NCBI GenBank assembly: GCA_963704025.1 | Contig: CAVPGP010000001.1 | Location: forward strand, 1 to 64,000 | Length of the DNA stretch: 64,000 bases | Direction: 5' to 3' | Source of the DNA: CAVPGP01 sp963704025 | GTDB lineage: Bacteria > Actinomycetota > Thermoleophilia > Gaiellales > Gaiellaceae | Shown here: piece after piece, positions 37,719-45,539 of the stretch | Position numbering within the stretch: position 1 is the stretch's first letter | Layout: every line of letters starts with the position of its first letter | Notes under the pieces: generated by a model | The model's database searches: none | Told to the model about the DNA's origin: nothing | The model's input: only the letters and a program-made list of their open reading frames with translations | Translations under genes and position numbers: made by a program

Positions 37719-37883
37719 AGGCTTGATGTGAAACTCCGGCACGCACGGCTGGTGTGCCAGACACGGCGCCGTTCAACCGGCTCGGGCTTGCCCGTAGCGC
37801 CACTACGCGCTGCGCCCGATCCGGCTGAACCGCTTGATCTGGCCCATCCCCGCACGCACCCCAGTTTCACATCAAGCCTCTAG
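37715..37883. repeat. Palindromic CTAG-bounded repeat, copy 1
   Basis: A 169-bp element with perfect 20-bp ends (ctagaggcttgatgtgaaac and its complement) and imperfect inverted homology through its whole length, so one strand could fold into a long hairpin. It lies exactly between two convergent genes. Its two terminal CTAG tetramers give the TAG stop of the ligase gene on the plus strand and the TAG stop of the membrane protein gene on the minus strand. Near-identical to copy 3 in the same orientation; copy 2 is inverted. Confidence 0.9.
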
Positions 37884-38263
37884 CCGCGGATCCGCATGGC
37901 GACGATCGCCGCGAGGTAGGCGATGCCTGCGACGGCGCCGAGCCATGCATAGGGCATGCCGTCGTGCCCGCGCGCGACCTCGACGAGAAAGGCGACGATC
38001 ACCACCCCGATCAGCACGTGACCGGCGAGCGCGGTGGCCTTGAGGTCGAGCATCGCGAACCGTTCGTCGCGGCCGTCGCCGCGCAGGCCGCGAACCGTCT
38101 CGCTGCGGCCGCCGGCGAGGATCGCGGCCCCGAACGCGACCATGATCGCGAGCGAGACGAGGCCGCCGCCCGGATCGCCGCCGATCCACTGCGCCGTCAG
38201 GAACAGGAGCCCGAGGAAGACCGCGAAGAGCGGCAGGAACCAGCGGCTCCTAGCCAGCTGCAT
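37880..38263 (-). CDS. Four-helix integral membrane protein
   Basis: About 127 residues with four hydrophobic helices (FLPLFAVFLGLLFLTAQWI, LVSLAIMVAFGAAILAGG, LAGHVLIGVVIVAFLVEVA, WLGAVAGIAYLAAIVAM) and a cytoplasmic loop GGRSETVRGLRGDGRDER. ATG 38263 used; ATG 38272 is equally possible. It overlaps the end of the XRE regulator gene, a common regulator-membrane protein pairing. Function unknown. Confidence 0.75.
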   Translation of the reverse strand: MQLARSRWFLPLFAVFLGLLFLTAQWIGGDPGGGLVSLAIMVAFGAAILAGGRSETVRGLRGDGRDERFAMLDLKATALAGHVLIGVVIVAFLVEVARGHDGMPYAWLGAVAGIAYLAAIVAMRIRG

Positions 38264-38453
38264 GTGTGTCATCGAACATCTCCTCCACCGTTGTGCCGAA
38301 GAAGCGGGCGAGCGCGAGCGCGAGCGGGAGCGACGGGACGTAGCGGCCGTTCTCGATCGAGTTGATCGTCTGCCGCGAGACCTTGACCTCGACGGCGAGA
38401 TCTCCCTGCGAGAGGCCCCGGTCCGTTCTCAGCGCTCTGACGCCGTTTCGCAT
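38250..38453 (-). CDS. XRE-family helix-turn-helix regulator
   Basis: A 67-residue HTH_3 protein (MRNGVRALRTDRGLSQGDLA, then VSRQTINSIENGRYVPSLPLALALARFFG). The frame is open up to 38522, but ATG 38453 matches the usual family start, has GGAG upstream and leaves the two operator palindromes outside the gene. It likely represses itself and the coupled membrane protein gene. Similar small regulators often sense redox or growth state but no ligand site is evident. Confidence 0.85.
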   Translation of the reverse strand: MRNGVRALRTDRGLSQGDLAVEVKVSRQTINSIENGRYVPSLPLALALARFFGTTVEEMFDDTHAAG

Positions 38454-38486
38454 CGTCTCCGCCTTTGTGTCAGTCTCCGCCTGTGT

Positions 38487-38502
38487 GTCAAGCGTGCTTT
38501 CC
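38487..38502. promoter_or_regulatory. Degenerate third operator-like site
   Basis: GTCAAG-N4-CTTTCC, a partial match to the two perfect sites upstream of the XRE gene. It lies between them and the regulator start. Weak on its own. Confidence 0.35.
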
Positions 38503-38504
38503 AT

Positions 38505-38520
38505 GTCAAGGTAGCTTGAC
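38505..38520. promoter_or_regulatory. Probable XRE operator 1
   Basis: Inverted repeat GTCAAG-N4-CTTGAC, 52 bases upstream of the regulator start. It shares half-sites and spacing with a second site 27 bp away, so both probably bind dimers of the XRE protein. One site would contain or flank the promoter, giving autoregulation. Confidence 0.7.
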
Positions 38521-38531
38521 ACTGGCGGCCT

Positions 38532-38547
38532 GTCAAGCAGGCTTGAC
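38532..38547. promoter_or_regulatory. Probable XRE operator 2
   Basis: Second GTCAAG-N4-CTTGAC inverted repeat, centre 27 bp from the first (about two and a half helical turns). It lies between the ligD polymerase stop and the regulator gene. Confidence 0.7.
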
Positions 38548-38570
38548 GTCCGAGGCGACGCCCAGGAGTG

Positions 38571-39581
38571 TCAGGAGTCCTTTCGGGCCCTGGAAGGCTG
38601 CACGCGCCTCGGCTCGCCCGGCATCTTGGGGAAGTTCGGCGGATACGGCGCCTCGCCGACGCCCTCCGCCTCCTCGCGCTCGACCCATTCGAGCAGCTTG
38701 CCGAGGTCCGAGACGGTGTCGTCGATGCCGGCCTGGACGTCCCCGAGCTCTGCGAACCGCTTGGGCATGGTGCGCATGGTGAAGTCCTCGGTCTCGACGT
38801 CGGGGAGCTCGTCCCAGGTGACCGGAGCCGAGACGGTCGCGTCCCGGCGGGCCCGCACGGAGTACGCGGAGGCGATCGTCCGGTCGCGGGCGTTCTGGTT
38901 GTAGTCGATGAAGACGCGCTCGCCCCGCTCCTCCTTCCACCAGGCGGTGGTCACGAGCTCCGGCGCGCGGCGCTCCACCTCGCGCGCGAATGCGAGCGCG
39001 GCGCGGCGCACGACGGGGAACTCCCAGTTCGGCTCGATACGGACGGCGACGTGGATGCCGCGGTTGCCGGACGTCTTCGGCCACGCGACGTAGCCGAGCT
39101 CGTCCAGGACCTCGCGCACGATCGCTGCGACCTGCTTCCCCTGCGCGAAGGTCGTGCCGGGCTGGGGGTCGATGTCGATCCGGAGCTCGTCCGGATGCTC
39201 GGTGTCTCTGCGGCGGGACGGCCAGGGGTGGAAGTCGAGGGTGCCGAGGTTCGCGGCCCAGGCGACGTGCGCGATCTCGGTGACGCAGAGCTCGTCCGCG
39301 TGGCGCCCGGACGGGAAGGTGACCCGTGCCGTCTCGATCCAGTCGGGGCGCTTCTCGGGGACGCGCTTCTGGTAGATCGCCTCGCCCTCGGCGCCGTCCG
39401 GGTGCCGCTTGAGCTGGGTCGGCCGCTCGTACAGCGCGCGGACGATCCCCTCGCCGACCGCGAGGTAGTAGCGCACGAGGTCGAGCTTCGTCTCGCCGTG
39501 CTCGGCGAAGAAGACCTTGTCCGGGTTCGTCACCTTGACGACGCGATCCCCCACCTCGAGCTCGACGAACGGCGAAGCCAT
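38571..39581 (-). CDS. LigD-type polymerase/primase domain protein (NHEJ)
   Basis: A 336-residue stand-alone homologue of the LigD polymerase domain. Landmarks: VTNPDKVFF, YERPTQLKRHPDG, PSGRHADELCVTEIAHVAWAA (split as two blocks), ELRIDIDPQPGT with the two catalytic Asp, KTSGNRGIHVAV and FIDYNQNARDRTIASAYSVR. It fills gaps and adds ribonucleotides at broken ends during non-homologous end joining. No nuclease or ligase domain is attached; the separate LigC-type ligase is 0.9 kb away. Ku is not in the window. Divergent from the GroES-like gene with 24 bases between starts. Confidence 0.88.
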   Translation of the reverse strand: MASPFVELEVGDRVVKVTNPDKVFFAEHGETKLDLVRYYLAVGEGIVRALYERPTQLKRHPDGAEGEAIYQKRVPEKRPDWIETARVTFPSGRHADELCVTEIAHVAWAANLGTLDFHPWPSRRRDTEHPDELRIDIDPQPGTTFAQGKQVAAIVREVLDELGYVAWPKTSGNRGIHVAVRIEPNWEFPVVRRAALAFAREVERRAPELVTTAWWKEERGERVFIDYNQNARDRTIASAYSVRARRDATVSAPVTWDELPDVETEDFTMRTMPKRFAELGDVQAGIDDTVSDLGKLLEWVEREEAEGVGEAPYPPNFPKMPGEPRRVQPSRARKDS

Positions 39582-39605
39582 CGAGACGCAGAGTATCCTC
39601 GGTAG

Positions 39606-39899
39606 ATGCTGGAAGGGACGCCGCGTACCGAGGTGACTCTCGAGCCGCTCGACGACTGGATCGTCGTGCAGCCGCTCGAGGAGTCCGAGACGCCGCAAGG
39701 CCTGATCGTGCCGGCGAACGAGGCGTCGCAGACGCGGACGGCGGTCGTCGCGGCCGTGGGCCCTGAGGTCGAGCTCGTCGAGCCGGGCGACAAGGTGCTC
39801 TTCCCGCGCGGCGCCGGTTACGAGGTCCGACTCGTCCGCTCGTCGCACCGCGTCACGATCCTGAAGCGCGAGGACCTGCTCGCGCGCATCCACGACTGA
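39606..39899 (+). CDS. GroES-family co-chaperonin-like protein
   Basis: A 97-residue protein with the GroES beta-barrel pattern: LEPLDDWIVVQPLEE, then the mobile loop with ETPQGLIVPANE, VVAAVGPEVELVEPGDKVLF and the end ILKREDLLARI. Its mobile loop carries the family GLIVP. It is probably an accessory GroES because no groEL lies beside it. Confidence 0.8.
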   Translation: MLEGTPRTEVTLEPLDDWIVVQPLEESETPQGLIVPANEASQTRTAVVAAVGPEVELVEPGDKVLFPRGAGYEVRLVRSSHRVTILKREDLLARIHD

Positions 39900-39915
39900 G
39901 CCCGGGCCTCGACCC

Positions 39916-40851
39916 TCACCCCGTAGCCGGAGACGGAAGCTCCGCCGGCAGCTCGTCCGGCTCATCACCCTCCTCGGCGTGCTCGCGGACGAGCGTGTCG
40001 AAGTAGACGTAGACCATGGCGAGCGCGGCGAACGGCATGCCGTACGAGCCGGCCGCTGCGCCGCAGGGCGGCGAGCGCCGGACGATCCTCGAGCTCGACG
40101 GCCGGGACGAGCAGAGCCCAGCGAACCGCGACCCAGACCGCGACCCGGGCGAGGAACACGGAGACGCTCAAAGCGGTGACCGCGAGCGTCGTGATCGCGA
40201 AGGCGCCGAGCAGCGGCCCCACGCTTTCCAACGCCAGCCGCCGGCCGGAATCGCATAGCTCTGGTCGCGCCATCTCTCCCGCTCCCAGCGGATCGGCTCC
40301 GTCCACTGCGTCTCCAGGTTCGGACCGGTCGGCCCGTTGTAGAACGCGCTCTGCAGCTCGCCCCAGTGGCCGTCGTATGCGATCCAGGGGAAGGCCTCGC
40401 GGGCGGCCCCGGGGTCGCTCGGAATCGTGCGGACGACGGACTGGACGTCGACCGTCGGCGCCGAGGTGTCGTCACAGCCGACGCCCTGCTCCGACGAGCG
40501 CCCGAGGTACCGTCACAGCCGACGCCCTGCTCCGACGAGCGCCCGAGGTACAGCGCCTCCTCGGAGTAGTTGGCGTGCGGGCCGGCCGCCGCGTGGACGA
40601 CAGGGTGGGTGCCGTCGACGAGCTCCAGCTTGTCGTCGCCCCAATCGGCGCGCTCGGCGCCCTCGTGCTGGCTGTAGCCAACCGCTCGGATCGGTCGGGA
40701 CATGCGCGTAGACCGTCGGCCGCGTTCGCTTCGTCAGCTGCCGCGACCAGCGCTCGTAGTCGCAGCCCGGGTCGAGCGGGTTGCCCGGGTAGTCGAAGTG
40801 GTACTCGTAGAGCCCGCGGCCCAGATGCCACGGGGAGGCGCGCACGCCCAC
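39916..40851 (-). pseudogene. Broken Vps62-like membrane-associated protein gene
   Basis: Minus-strand gene in pieces. It starts with YEYHFDYPGNPLDPGCDYERW and RPTVYAHVPTDPS (40851 frame), then resumes in another frame with VGYSQHEGAERADWGDDKLE and HANYSEEALYLGRSSEQGVGCD. After a 41-bp tandem duplication the frame changes again to FPWIAYDGHWGELQSAFYNGPTGP (given in two parts in the family) and finally to hydrophobic helices (LGAFAITTLAVTALSVSVFLA) and a C-terminal tail. An internal deletion of about 55 codons is inferred from the family order. Non-functional as sequenced. Confidence 0.65.
40470..40551. repeat. 41-bp perfect tandem duplication
   Basis: The 41-base unit at 40470-40510 is repeated exactly at 40511-40551. 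Because 41 is not a multiple of three it breaks the reading frame of the Vps62-like gene. The perfect identity means a recent slip or an assembly artefact. Confidence 0.9.
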
Positions 40852-40905
40852 CCGGTGATTCTCGTCTCCCGACAGGACGAGAGCACGGACTTCGACGACC
40901 GAGCG

Positions 40906-43287
40906 CTACGGACAGACGGCGCGGTAGCCGCGCCCGGGCAGGAGGTCGCGCCACTCGCTCTGCGTCAGGTTGCGGTGCGCGATGCGGCACGCCTGACGCC
41001 GCCACACAGCGGGGTCGACATTCCAGACGACACCGGTTCCGGAGCCGAACACCGCGATCACGTGCCTGCCGTCCGGGAAGAAGGTTCCCGATCCCGCGGC
41101 GTCGGCCCCCGGAAGCGGCGCGCCGATCAGCTTCCCGGACGCGAGGTCCCAGAGCCTGATCTGCCCGTCTCCGCTCGTCGTCGCGAGCTCCGTCCCGCTC
41201 GGGTCGTACGACACGCCGATCACGAGCGCGTTGTGACCACCCAGCGTGCGACCGACGTGCCGTCCGCTTCGCACGTCCCAGAAGTCGACGTTGCCGGAGA
41301 GGTCGCCGGTTGCGATCGTCCTCCCGTCCGGCGAGAAGCGCACCGCGATGAGCGCGTCCCCGTGGTGGATCGTGCGCTCGAGCGCACGCCGGGCCACGTT
41401 CCAGATGAGGACGTCTCCGTCGAGATTCGCAGCCGCGATGAGCTTCCCGTCCGGGCTGAAGTCGAGATCTTGCAGGGACGAGTGTCTGCGTAGCGTCGCG
41501 GTTGAGCGGCCCGTGCTCAGCTCGTAGACCTGCAGCCTTCCGTCGATGCCCGCGATCGCGATGAGCCGATCGTCGGGGGAGAAGACGAGGCCGGAGCCGC
41601 CCATAGGCCCGGCCGGTCCGAGGCGCCGGAGGATCCGACGCGACGCAACGTCCCACACGACGACGCGCTGCGCGTTCCCCGTGGCGGCGAGCAGATGCCC
41701 GTCGTGGCTGAACGCGAGCGAGTCGACGCCGGCAGGAGCTCCGTCGAGCTCGGTGAGCACTCTCTGGTCTCGGGAGCGCCAGAGCGTCACCCGTCCCGCC
41801 CGCGGGGTGGCGAAGAGCGTGCTGTCCGGGCTCACGGCCACCGTCGTCGACGCGCCCTGCGCGGACACGTGCGGGCCGTTGCCTGCGGCCGCGATGGGCT
41901 CGAACCGGAACGGGCGCCCGAGCCGCCGGTCGCCGCGGACGTCCCAGACGATCACGCTCCCGTCGCTCGACGCCGTGTAGAGCGTGGCGCCGTCCGGGCT
42001 GAACAGCGGGCCCCTCGCGCCGCCGGCGTGACCGTCGAACTGTTCGCGCAGCGTTCCTGTCGGCACGTCCCAGATCTCGACCGCGCCGCCGTCCGACGCT
42101 GTCGCCAGCACCTTGCCGTCCGAGCTGAACACGGTCGCGTCGACGCCCCCGTTAGCCCGGCGCGCCATCGAGCGGCGGGCACCGGTTCGGAGGTCGACGA
42201 GGATCACGCCGCCGTCCTCGCGGCCGAGCGCCGCTTCGTCCCCCGCAGGCGAGAGCGCCGGTGCGCCCGAGCCGAAGAAGGTCCGCACGCGCCGGAAGCT
42301 GTGCGCGTCGAGCAGGAACGAGGTTGCCTCGCCGCTCGTGACGAGCAGCTCGCGGCCCCCTGCCGTGAAGCCGACGAGGCGTCCCCCGTGAATCGGCCCG
42401 GACCGCCGCAGCTCTCGGCCGTCCGCCGCCCTGCGCAGGACGAGCACCTCGTCGGGCGGCGAGCTGCGCCCCGACACTGCCTCGCCCGTGACGAGCGTCG
42501 CGCCGTCGGGCGCGAACGCCACGTCGGCGGTCGCGCTATTTGCCGGCGACTTCGCGAAAGCCTGCACGCGGTGGCTGCGCGCGTCGAGGAGGAACAGCTC
42601 CGCGTGAAGTCCGTCACTGTCGCCGACCGCGAGCGTGCGGTCGTCGGGGCTGAACGCGAGCGCCCGGACCGGGCGGACGATCGCGCCGTAGTACGAGAGC
42701 TGCCCCCCTGTCGCGAACCGCCGCCCGCGCTCGCGAAGGGTCGACGTGTCGAAGAACGTCACGCTCCCGTCGTCGCCGCGCACGGCCAGCGTCCTGCCGT
42801 CGCCGCTCAGCGCGTCGTCGAGCACCCGCGAGCCGCCGCCGTGCAGCACCGCCACTGCGGCCGGGCTGCGGAGAAGCGCGGCGAGCAGGTTGCTCCGCGT
42901 GGCGAGGGAGTCGTCGAGGTTCGTCCCCTCACGGGCGAGCAGCAGGGACCGGTCGAGCTGCGGCTCCACGAGCGCCTGCGCGCCGAGGCGCTGCGCGGTC
43001 GCCGCCGTCTCTTCGTTCCGAGCCGCGCCCCACTGGTGCGCCGCGACTGCCCCCGCGCCCAGCACCGCCAGCAGGAGCACGAGGGCCGCCGCGAGCAGGC
43101 TCCTCAGCCGCCGGTTCACACGCCGTTGCCGTCGTCCCTCGCGGGCGAACTCGTTTCGGCTCGCCTCGAGGAACTCGCGCTCGACCCGGTTCAGGCCCGC
43201 GTCACCGCCCGAGCCGTCGGCCCAGTCGAGCGCGGCCGCGAGGCGCGCGCCGCGGTACAGCTCGCCGGGGTCGCGCCCGCGTCGCAT
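40906..43287 (-). CDS. WD40 half of a split BTAD-STAND-WD40 regulator
   Basis: A 793-residue frame. It begins in the linker after the ATPase (GRDPGELYRGARLAAALDWA), has one transmembrane helix (LLAAALVLLLAVLGAGAVAA) and then about eleven WD40 blades (e.g. LAFSPDDRTLAVGDSDG, VWDVASRRILRRL, IRLWDLASGKLIG). The blades form a protein-interaction platform. One extra base around 43280 separates it from the upstream half at 43202; joined they would encode about 1,420 residues. Either a true frameshift mutation or a sequencing error; a translational start of its own is unlikely. Confidence 0.8.
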   Translation of the reverse strand: MRRGRDPGELYRGARLAAALDWADGSGGDAGLNRVEREFLEASRNEFAREGRRQRRVNRRLRSLLAAALVLLLAVLGAGAVAAHQWGAARNEETAATAQRLGAQALVEPQLDRSLLLAREGTNLDDSLATRSNLLAALLRSPAAVAVLHGGGSRVLDDALSGDGRTLAVRGDDGSVTFFDTSTLRERGRRFATGGQLSYYGAIVRPVRALAFSPDDRTLAVGDSDGLHAELFLLDARSHRVQAFAKSPANSATADVAFAPDGATLVTGEAVSGRSSPPDEVLVLRRAADGRELRRSGPIHGGRLVGFTAGGRELLVTSGEATSFLLDAHSFRRVRTFFGSGAPALSPAGDEAALGREDGGVILVDLRTGARRSMARRANGGVDATVFSSDGKVLATASDGGAVEIWDVPTGTLREQFDGHAGGARGPLFSPDGATLYTASSDGSVIVWDVRGDRRLGRPFRFEPIAAAGNGPHVSAQGASTTVAVSPDSTLFATPRAGRVTLWRSRDQRVLTELDGAPAGVDSLAFSHDGHLLAATGNAQRVVVWDVASRRILRRLGPAGPMGGSGLVFSPDDRLIAIAGIDGRLQVYELSTGRSTATLRRHSSLQDLDFSPDGKLIAAANLDGDVLIWNVARRALERTIHHGDALIAVRFSPDGRTIATGDLSGNVDFWDVRSGRHVGRTLGGHNALVIGVSYDPSGTELATTSGDGQIRLWDLASGKLIGAPLPGADAAGSGTFFPDGRHVIAVFGSGTGVVWNVDPAVWRRQACRIAHRNLTQSEWRDLLPGRGYRAVCP

Positions 43288-45169
43288 CCCAGTCCAAGGC
43301 CGCCTGCGAGAGGTGCCGGTGCAGCCGGCGGCCTTGCGCGTCCTCCTCCACCCAGCCGCTGAGCCTCGGCCACTGCTCGAGCAGCGCCTCGTGGACGAGC
43401 TCGACCGACTCGTCGCCCACGACCAGCAGCCGCCGTTCCGCGAGCGCCGCGATCACCGCGGCGATGTCGCTGCCCTCGTCGGCGTCGAGCTCGGCCCGGC
43501 TCGCGCGCCGCCGCGTGAGCGCTTCGCCGTCACCGCCCGCCACGAGCCGCAGCACGATCCGCCGCGCGATCGTCTGGTCGTCGGCGCTCAGCGACCGGAA
43601 CGCCGACTCCGCGTGGCGGCCGACCGCGCCGCTGACGCCCCCCGTCCGCTCGTAGGCGGCGAGCGTCAGCGCGCGTCCTTCGCGCCGGTGCCAGAGGTCG
43701 AGCAGGGCTGTCGAGAGGAGCGGCAGCCCGCCCGCCTCGCCGGCGACGTCGTCGACGAGCGCCTCCACGAGCTCGGGCTCGACCTCGAGCCCTGCTCGCT
43801 CGGCCGGCCCCTCGATCGCGCGACGGAGCTCGCTCCGCGTCATCGGCCCCAGCAGGACGGTGCCCGGGCCGACGAGGTCGGTGAGCTCCACGAACGGGGC
43901 GAGCCGTCCGAAGAAGTCCGCCCGCAGCGCCAGGACGACCGCGGCGCGGCGGTCGGGGTCCCAGGCCGCCTCGACGAGCGCGTCGACGAACGCGGCTCGC
44001 TCCCGCTCGTCGACGGACGCGGCGAACAGCTCTTCGAGCTGGTCGACCGCGATCACGAGGCGGTCTCCCGGGGTCACGCGTCCCAGTGCCTCGGGCACGC
44101 CCCCGCCGAGCGCGCGTGTCAGCTCGGCGACCGGCCGCTCGCCGGGGCGCAGCAGCACGCAGTCCCGGCGGCCGAGCGCCGGCAGCAGGCCGGCGCGGAC
44201 GAGGGACGACTTCCCGCTGCCCGACGGGCCGATCACGGCGAGGAGGCTCGTTCCGTCCATTCGCGCGACGAGCTCGTCGACCAGCCGCTCGCGCCCGAAG
44301 AAGAACTCCGCGTCGCCTGCCTCGAACGGGGCCAGCCCCTTGAACGGGCAGACGAGCGGCCCGCGGGGCGGCTCGGGCCGGCCGGACTCGGTCGCCGGCG
44401 GGCTCAGCGCCTGGTCCTGGACGAGGATCGCGTGCTCGAGGTCGCGCAGCTCGACCCCCGGCTCGAGCCCGAACTCGTCGTTGAGGAGCTTGCGCGTCTC
44501 CCGGTAGACCTCGAGCCCGTCGGCCTGGCGGCCGCTCCGGTAGAGCGCGAGCATCTGCTGGGCGCGGAACCGCTCGCGGAACGGGTGCTCGGCGCCCAGC
44601 GCCTCGAGCTCGGAGATCAGCGTCAGGTGGCGACCCAGCGCGAGCTCGGCGTCGATGCGCTCCTCGACCGCGGCCAGCCGGAGCTCTTCGAGCCGCTCGA
44701 CGTCGACGCGGGCGAAGCTCTCGAACTCGAGATCCGCGAGCGCCCGCCCGGACCACAGCCGCTCGGCGGCATGCAGCAGGGACGCGGCCGTCGCGGGGTC
44801 GCCGGCCGCGAGCGCCTCGCGCCCCTCGTCCACGAGCTGCTCGAAGCGCTCGAGGTCGAGCTCCCCCGGCTCGACGCGGAGCAGGTACCCGGGAGCGCGG
44901 GCCACGAGCCGCGGCCCGTCCCGCGCCGCCGGAGCGAGCGACTTCCGCAGCCGTGACACGTGGTTGCGGAGGGCGTGATCGGCAGAGCCCACGCTCTGCT
45001 CGGCGAAGAGCTCGGCGACCAGCCGGTCGCGCGCGACGACGCGGTTCGCGCTCAGCAGGAGCAGCGCCAGCAGGGCACGCTGCTTCGGCCCTCCGATCGG
45101 GACTTCCGCTCCGTCCACCCGGACGACGAGCGGACCGAGGACGCGGAACTCCAGGCGGGTCGTCGGCAT
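43202..45169 (-). CDS. BTAD-STAND half of a split transcriptional regulator
   Basis: A 655-codon frame with an OmpR-like DNA-binding domain (LEFRVLGPLVVRVDG, GPKQRALLALLLL, HVSRLRKSL), a bacterial transcriptional activation domain (about 100-245) and a STAND ATPase with Walker A GPSGSGKSSLVRAG and Walker B VIAVDQLEELFA. It matches AfsR/SARP-like regulators. Start ATG 45169 fits the domain start; upstream in-frame sequence is antisense-like. The last ~28 residues are frameshifted nonsense, since ALDWDA should continue as RGRDPGELYRG in the next feature. Confidence 0.83.
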   Translation of the reverse strand: MPTTRLEFRVLGPLVVRVDGAEVPIGGPKQRALLALLLLSANRVVARDRLVAELFAEQSVGSADHALRNHVSRLRKSLAPAARDGPRLVARAPGYLLRVEPGELDLERFEQLVDEGREALAAGDPATAASLLHAAERLWSGRALADLEFESFARVDVERLEELRLAAVEERIDAELALGRHLTLISELEALGAEHPFRERFRAQQMLALYRSGRQADGLEVYRETRKLLNDEFGLEPGVELRDLEHAILVQDQALSPPATESGRPEPPRGPLVCPFKGLAPFEAGDAEFFFGRERLVDELVARMDGTSLLAVIGPSGSGKSSLVRAGLLPALGRRDCVLLRPGERPVAELTRALGGGVPEALGRVTPGDRLVIAVDQLEELFAASVDERERAAFVDALVEAAWDPDRRAAVVLALRADFFGRLAPFVELTDLVGPGTVLLGPMTRSELRRAIEGPAERAGLEVEPELVEALVDDVAGEAGGLPLLSTALLDLWHRREGRALTLAAYERTGGVSGAVGRHAESAFRSLSADDQTIARRIVLRLVAGGDGEALTRRRASRAELDADEGSDIAAVIAALAERRLLVVGDESVELVHEALLEQWPRLSGWVEEDAQGRRLHRHLSQAALDWDATRARPRRAVPRRAPRGRARLGRRLGR

Positions 45170-45269
45170 CGCGCGCCTCAGAGTGTGGCCCCCCGGTAGA
45201 CGCAATACCAGGGCACAGGACGCGGCTGGGACAAGCTTGGGACACACGTCGGGGACGCTGGCCGGGACG

Positions 45270-45539
45270 ATGCTGTACACGGCCAAGTGCTTCTGGCCCG
45301 GCGTGACCGAAGACGAGCTCAGGCTCGCGGCCGCCCGGGCCGCGAGCGGCGCCGGAGGCGCCGAGACCGACTTCCGCGGCGCGCTCTACCTCCCCGGCGA
45401 CCAGCTCGTCCTCTGTCTGTTCGACTCGCCGTCGCGCGCGGGCGTGAAGCGGGCGAGCGAGCGGGCCGGGATGCCGTGCGAGCGCGTGATCGAGACCGTC
45501 TGGGTGAACCCACCCGACCGACTGGAGGAGAAGCGATGA
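45270..45539 (+). CDS. DUF4242-family small protein
   Basis: An 89-residue protein of the DUF4242 (SCO4226-like) family: MLYTAKCFWPGVTEDELRLA, a FRGALYLPGDQLVLCLFDSPS strand pair and RASERAGMPCERVIETVWV. Some relatives bind nickel. ATG 45270; the upstream part of the frame overlaps the divergent regulator promoter. Its stop overlaps the start of the beta-helix gene. Confidence 0.72.
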   Translation: MLYTAKCFWPGVTEDELRLAAARAASGAGGAETDFRGALYLPGDQLVLCLFDSPSRAGVKRASERAGMPCERVIETVWVNPPDRLEEKR

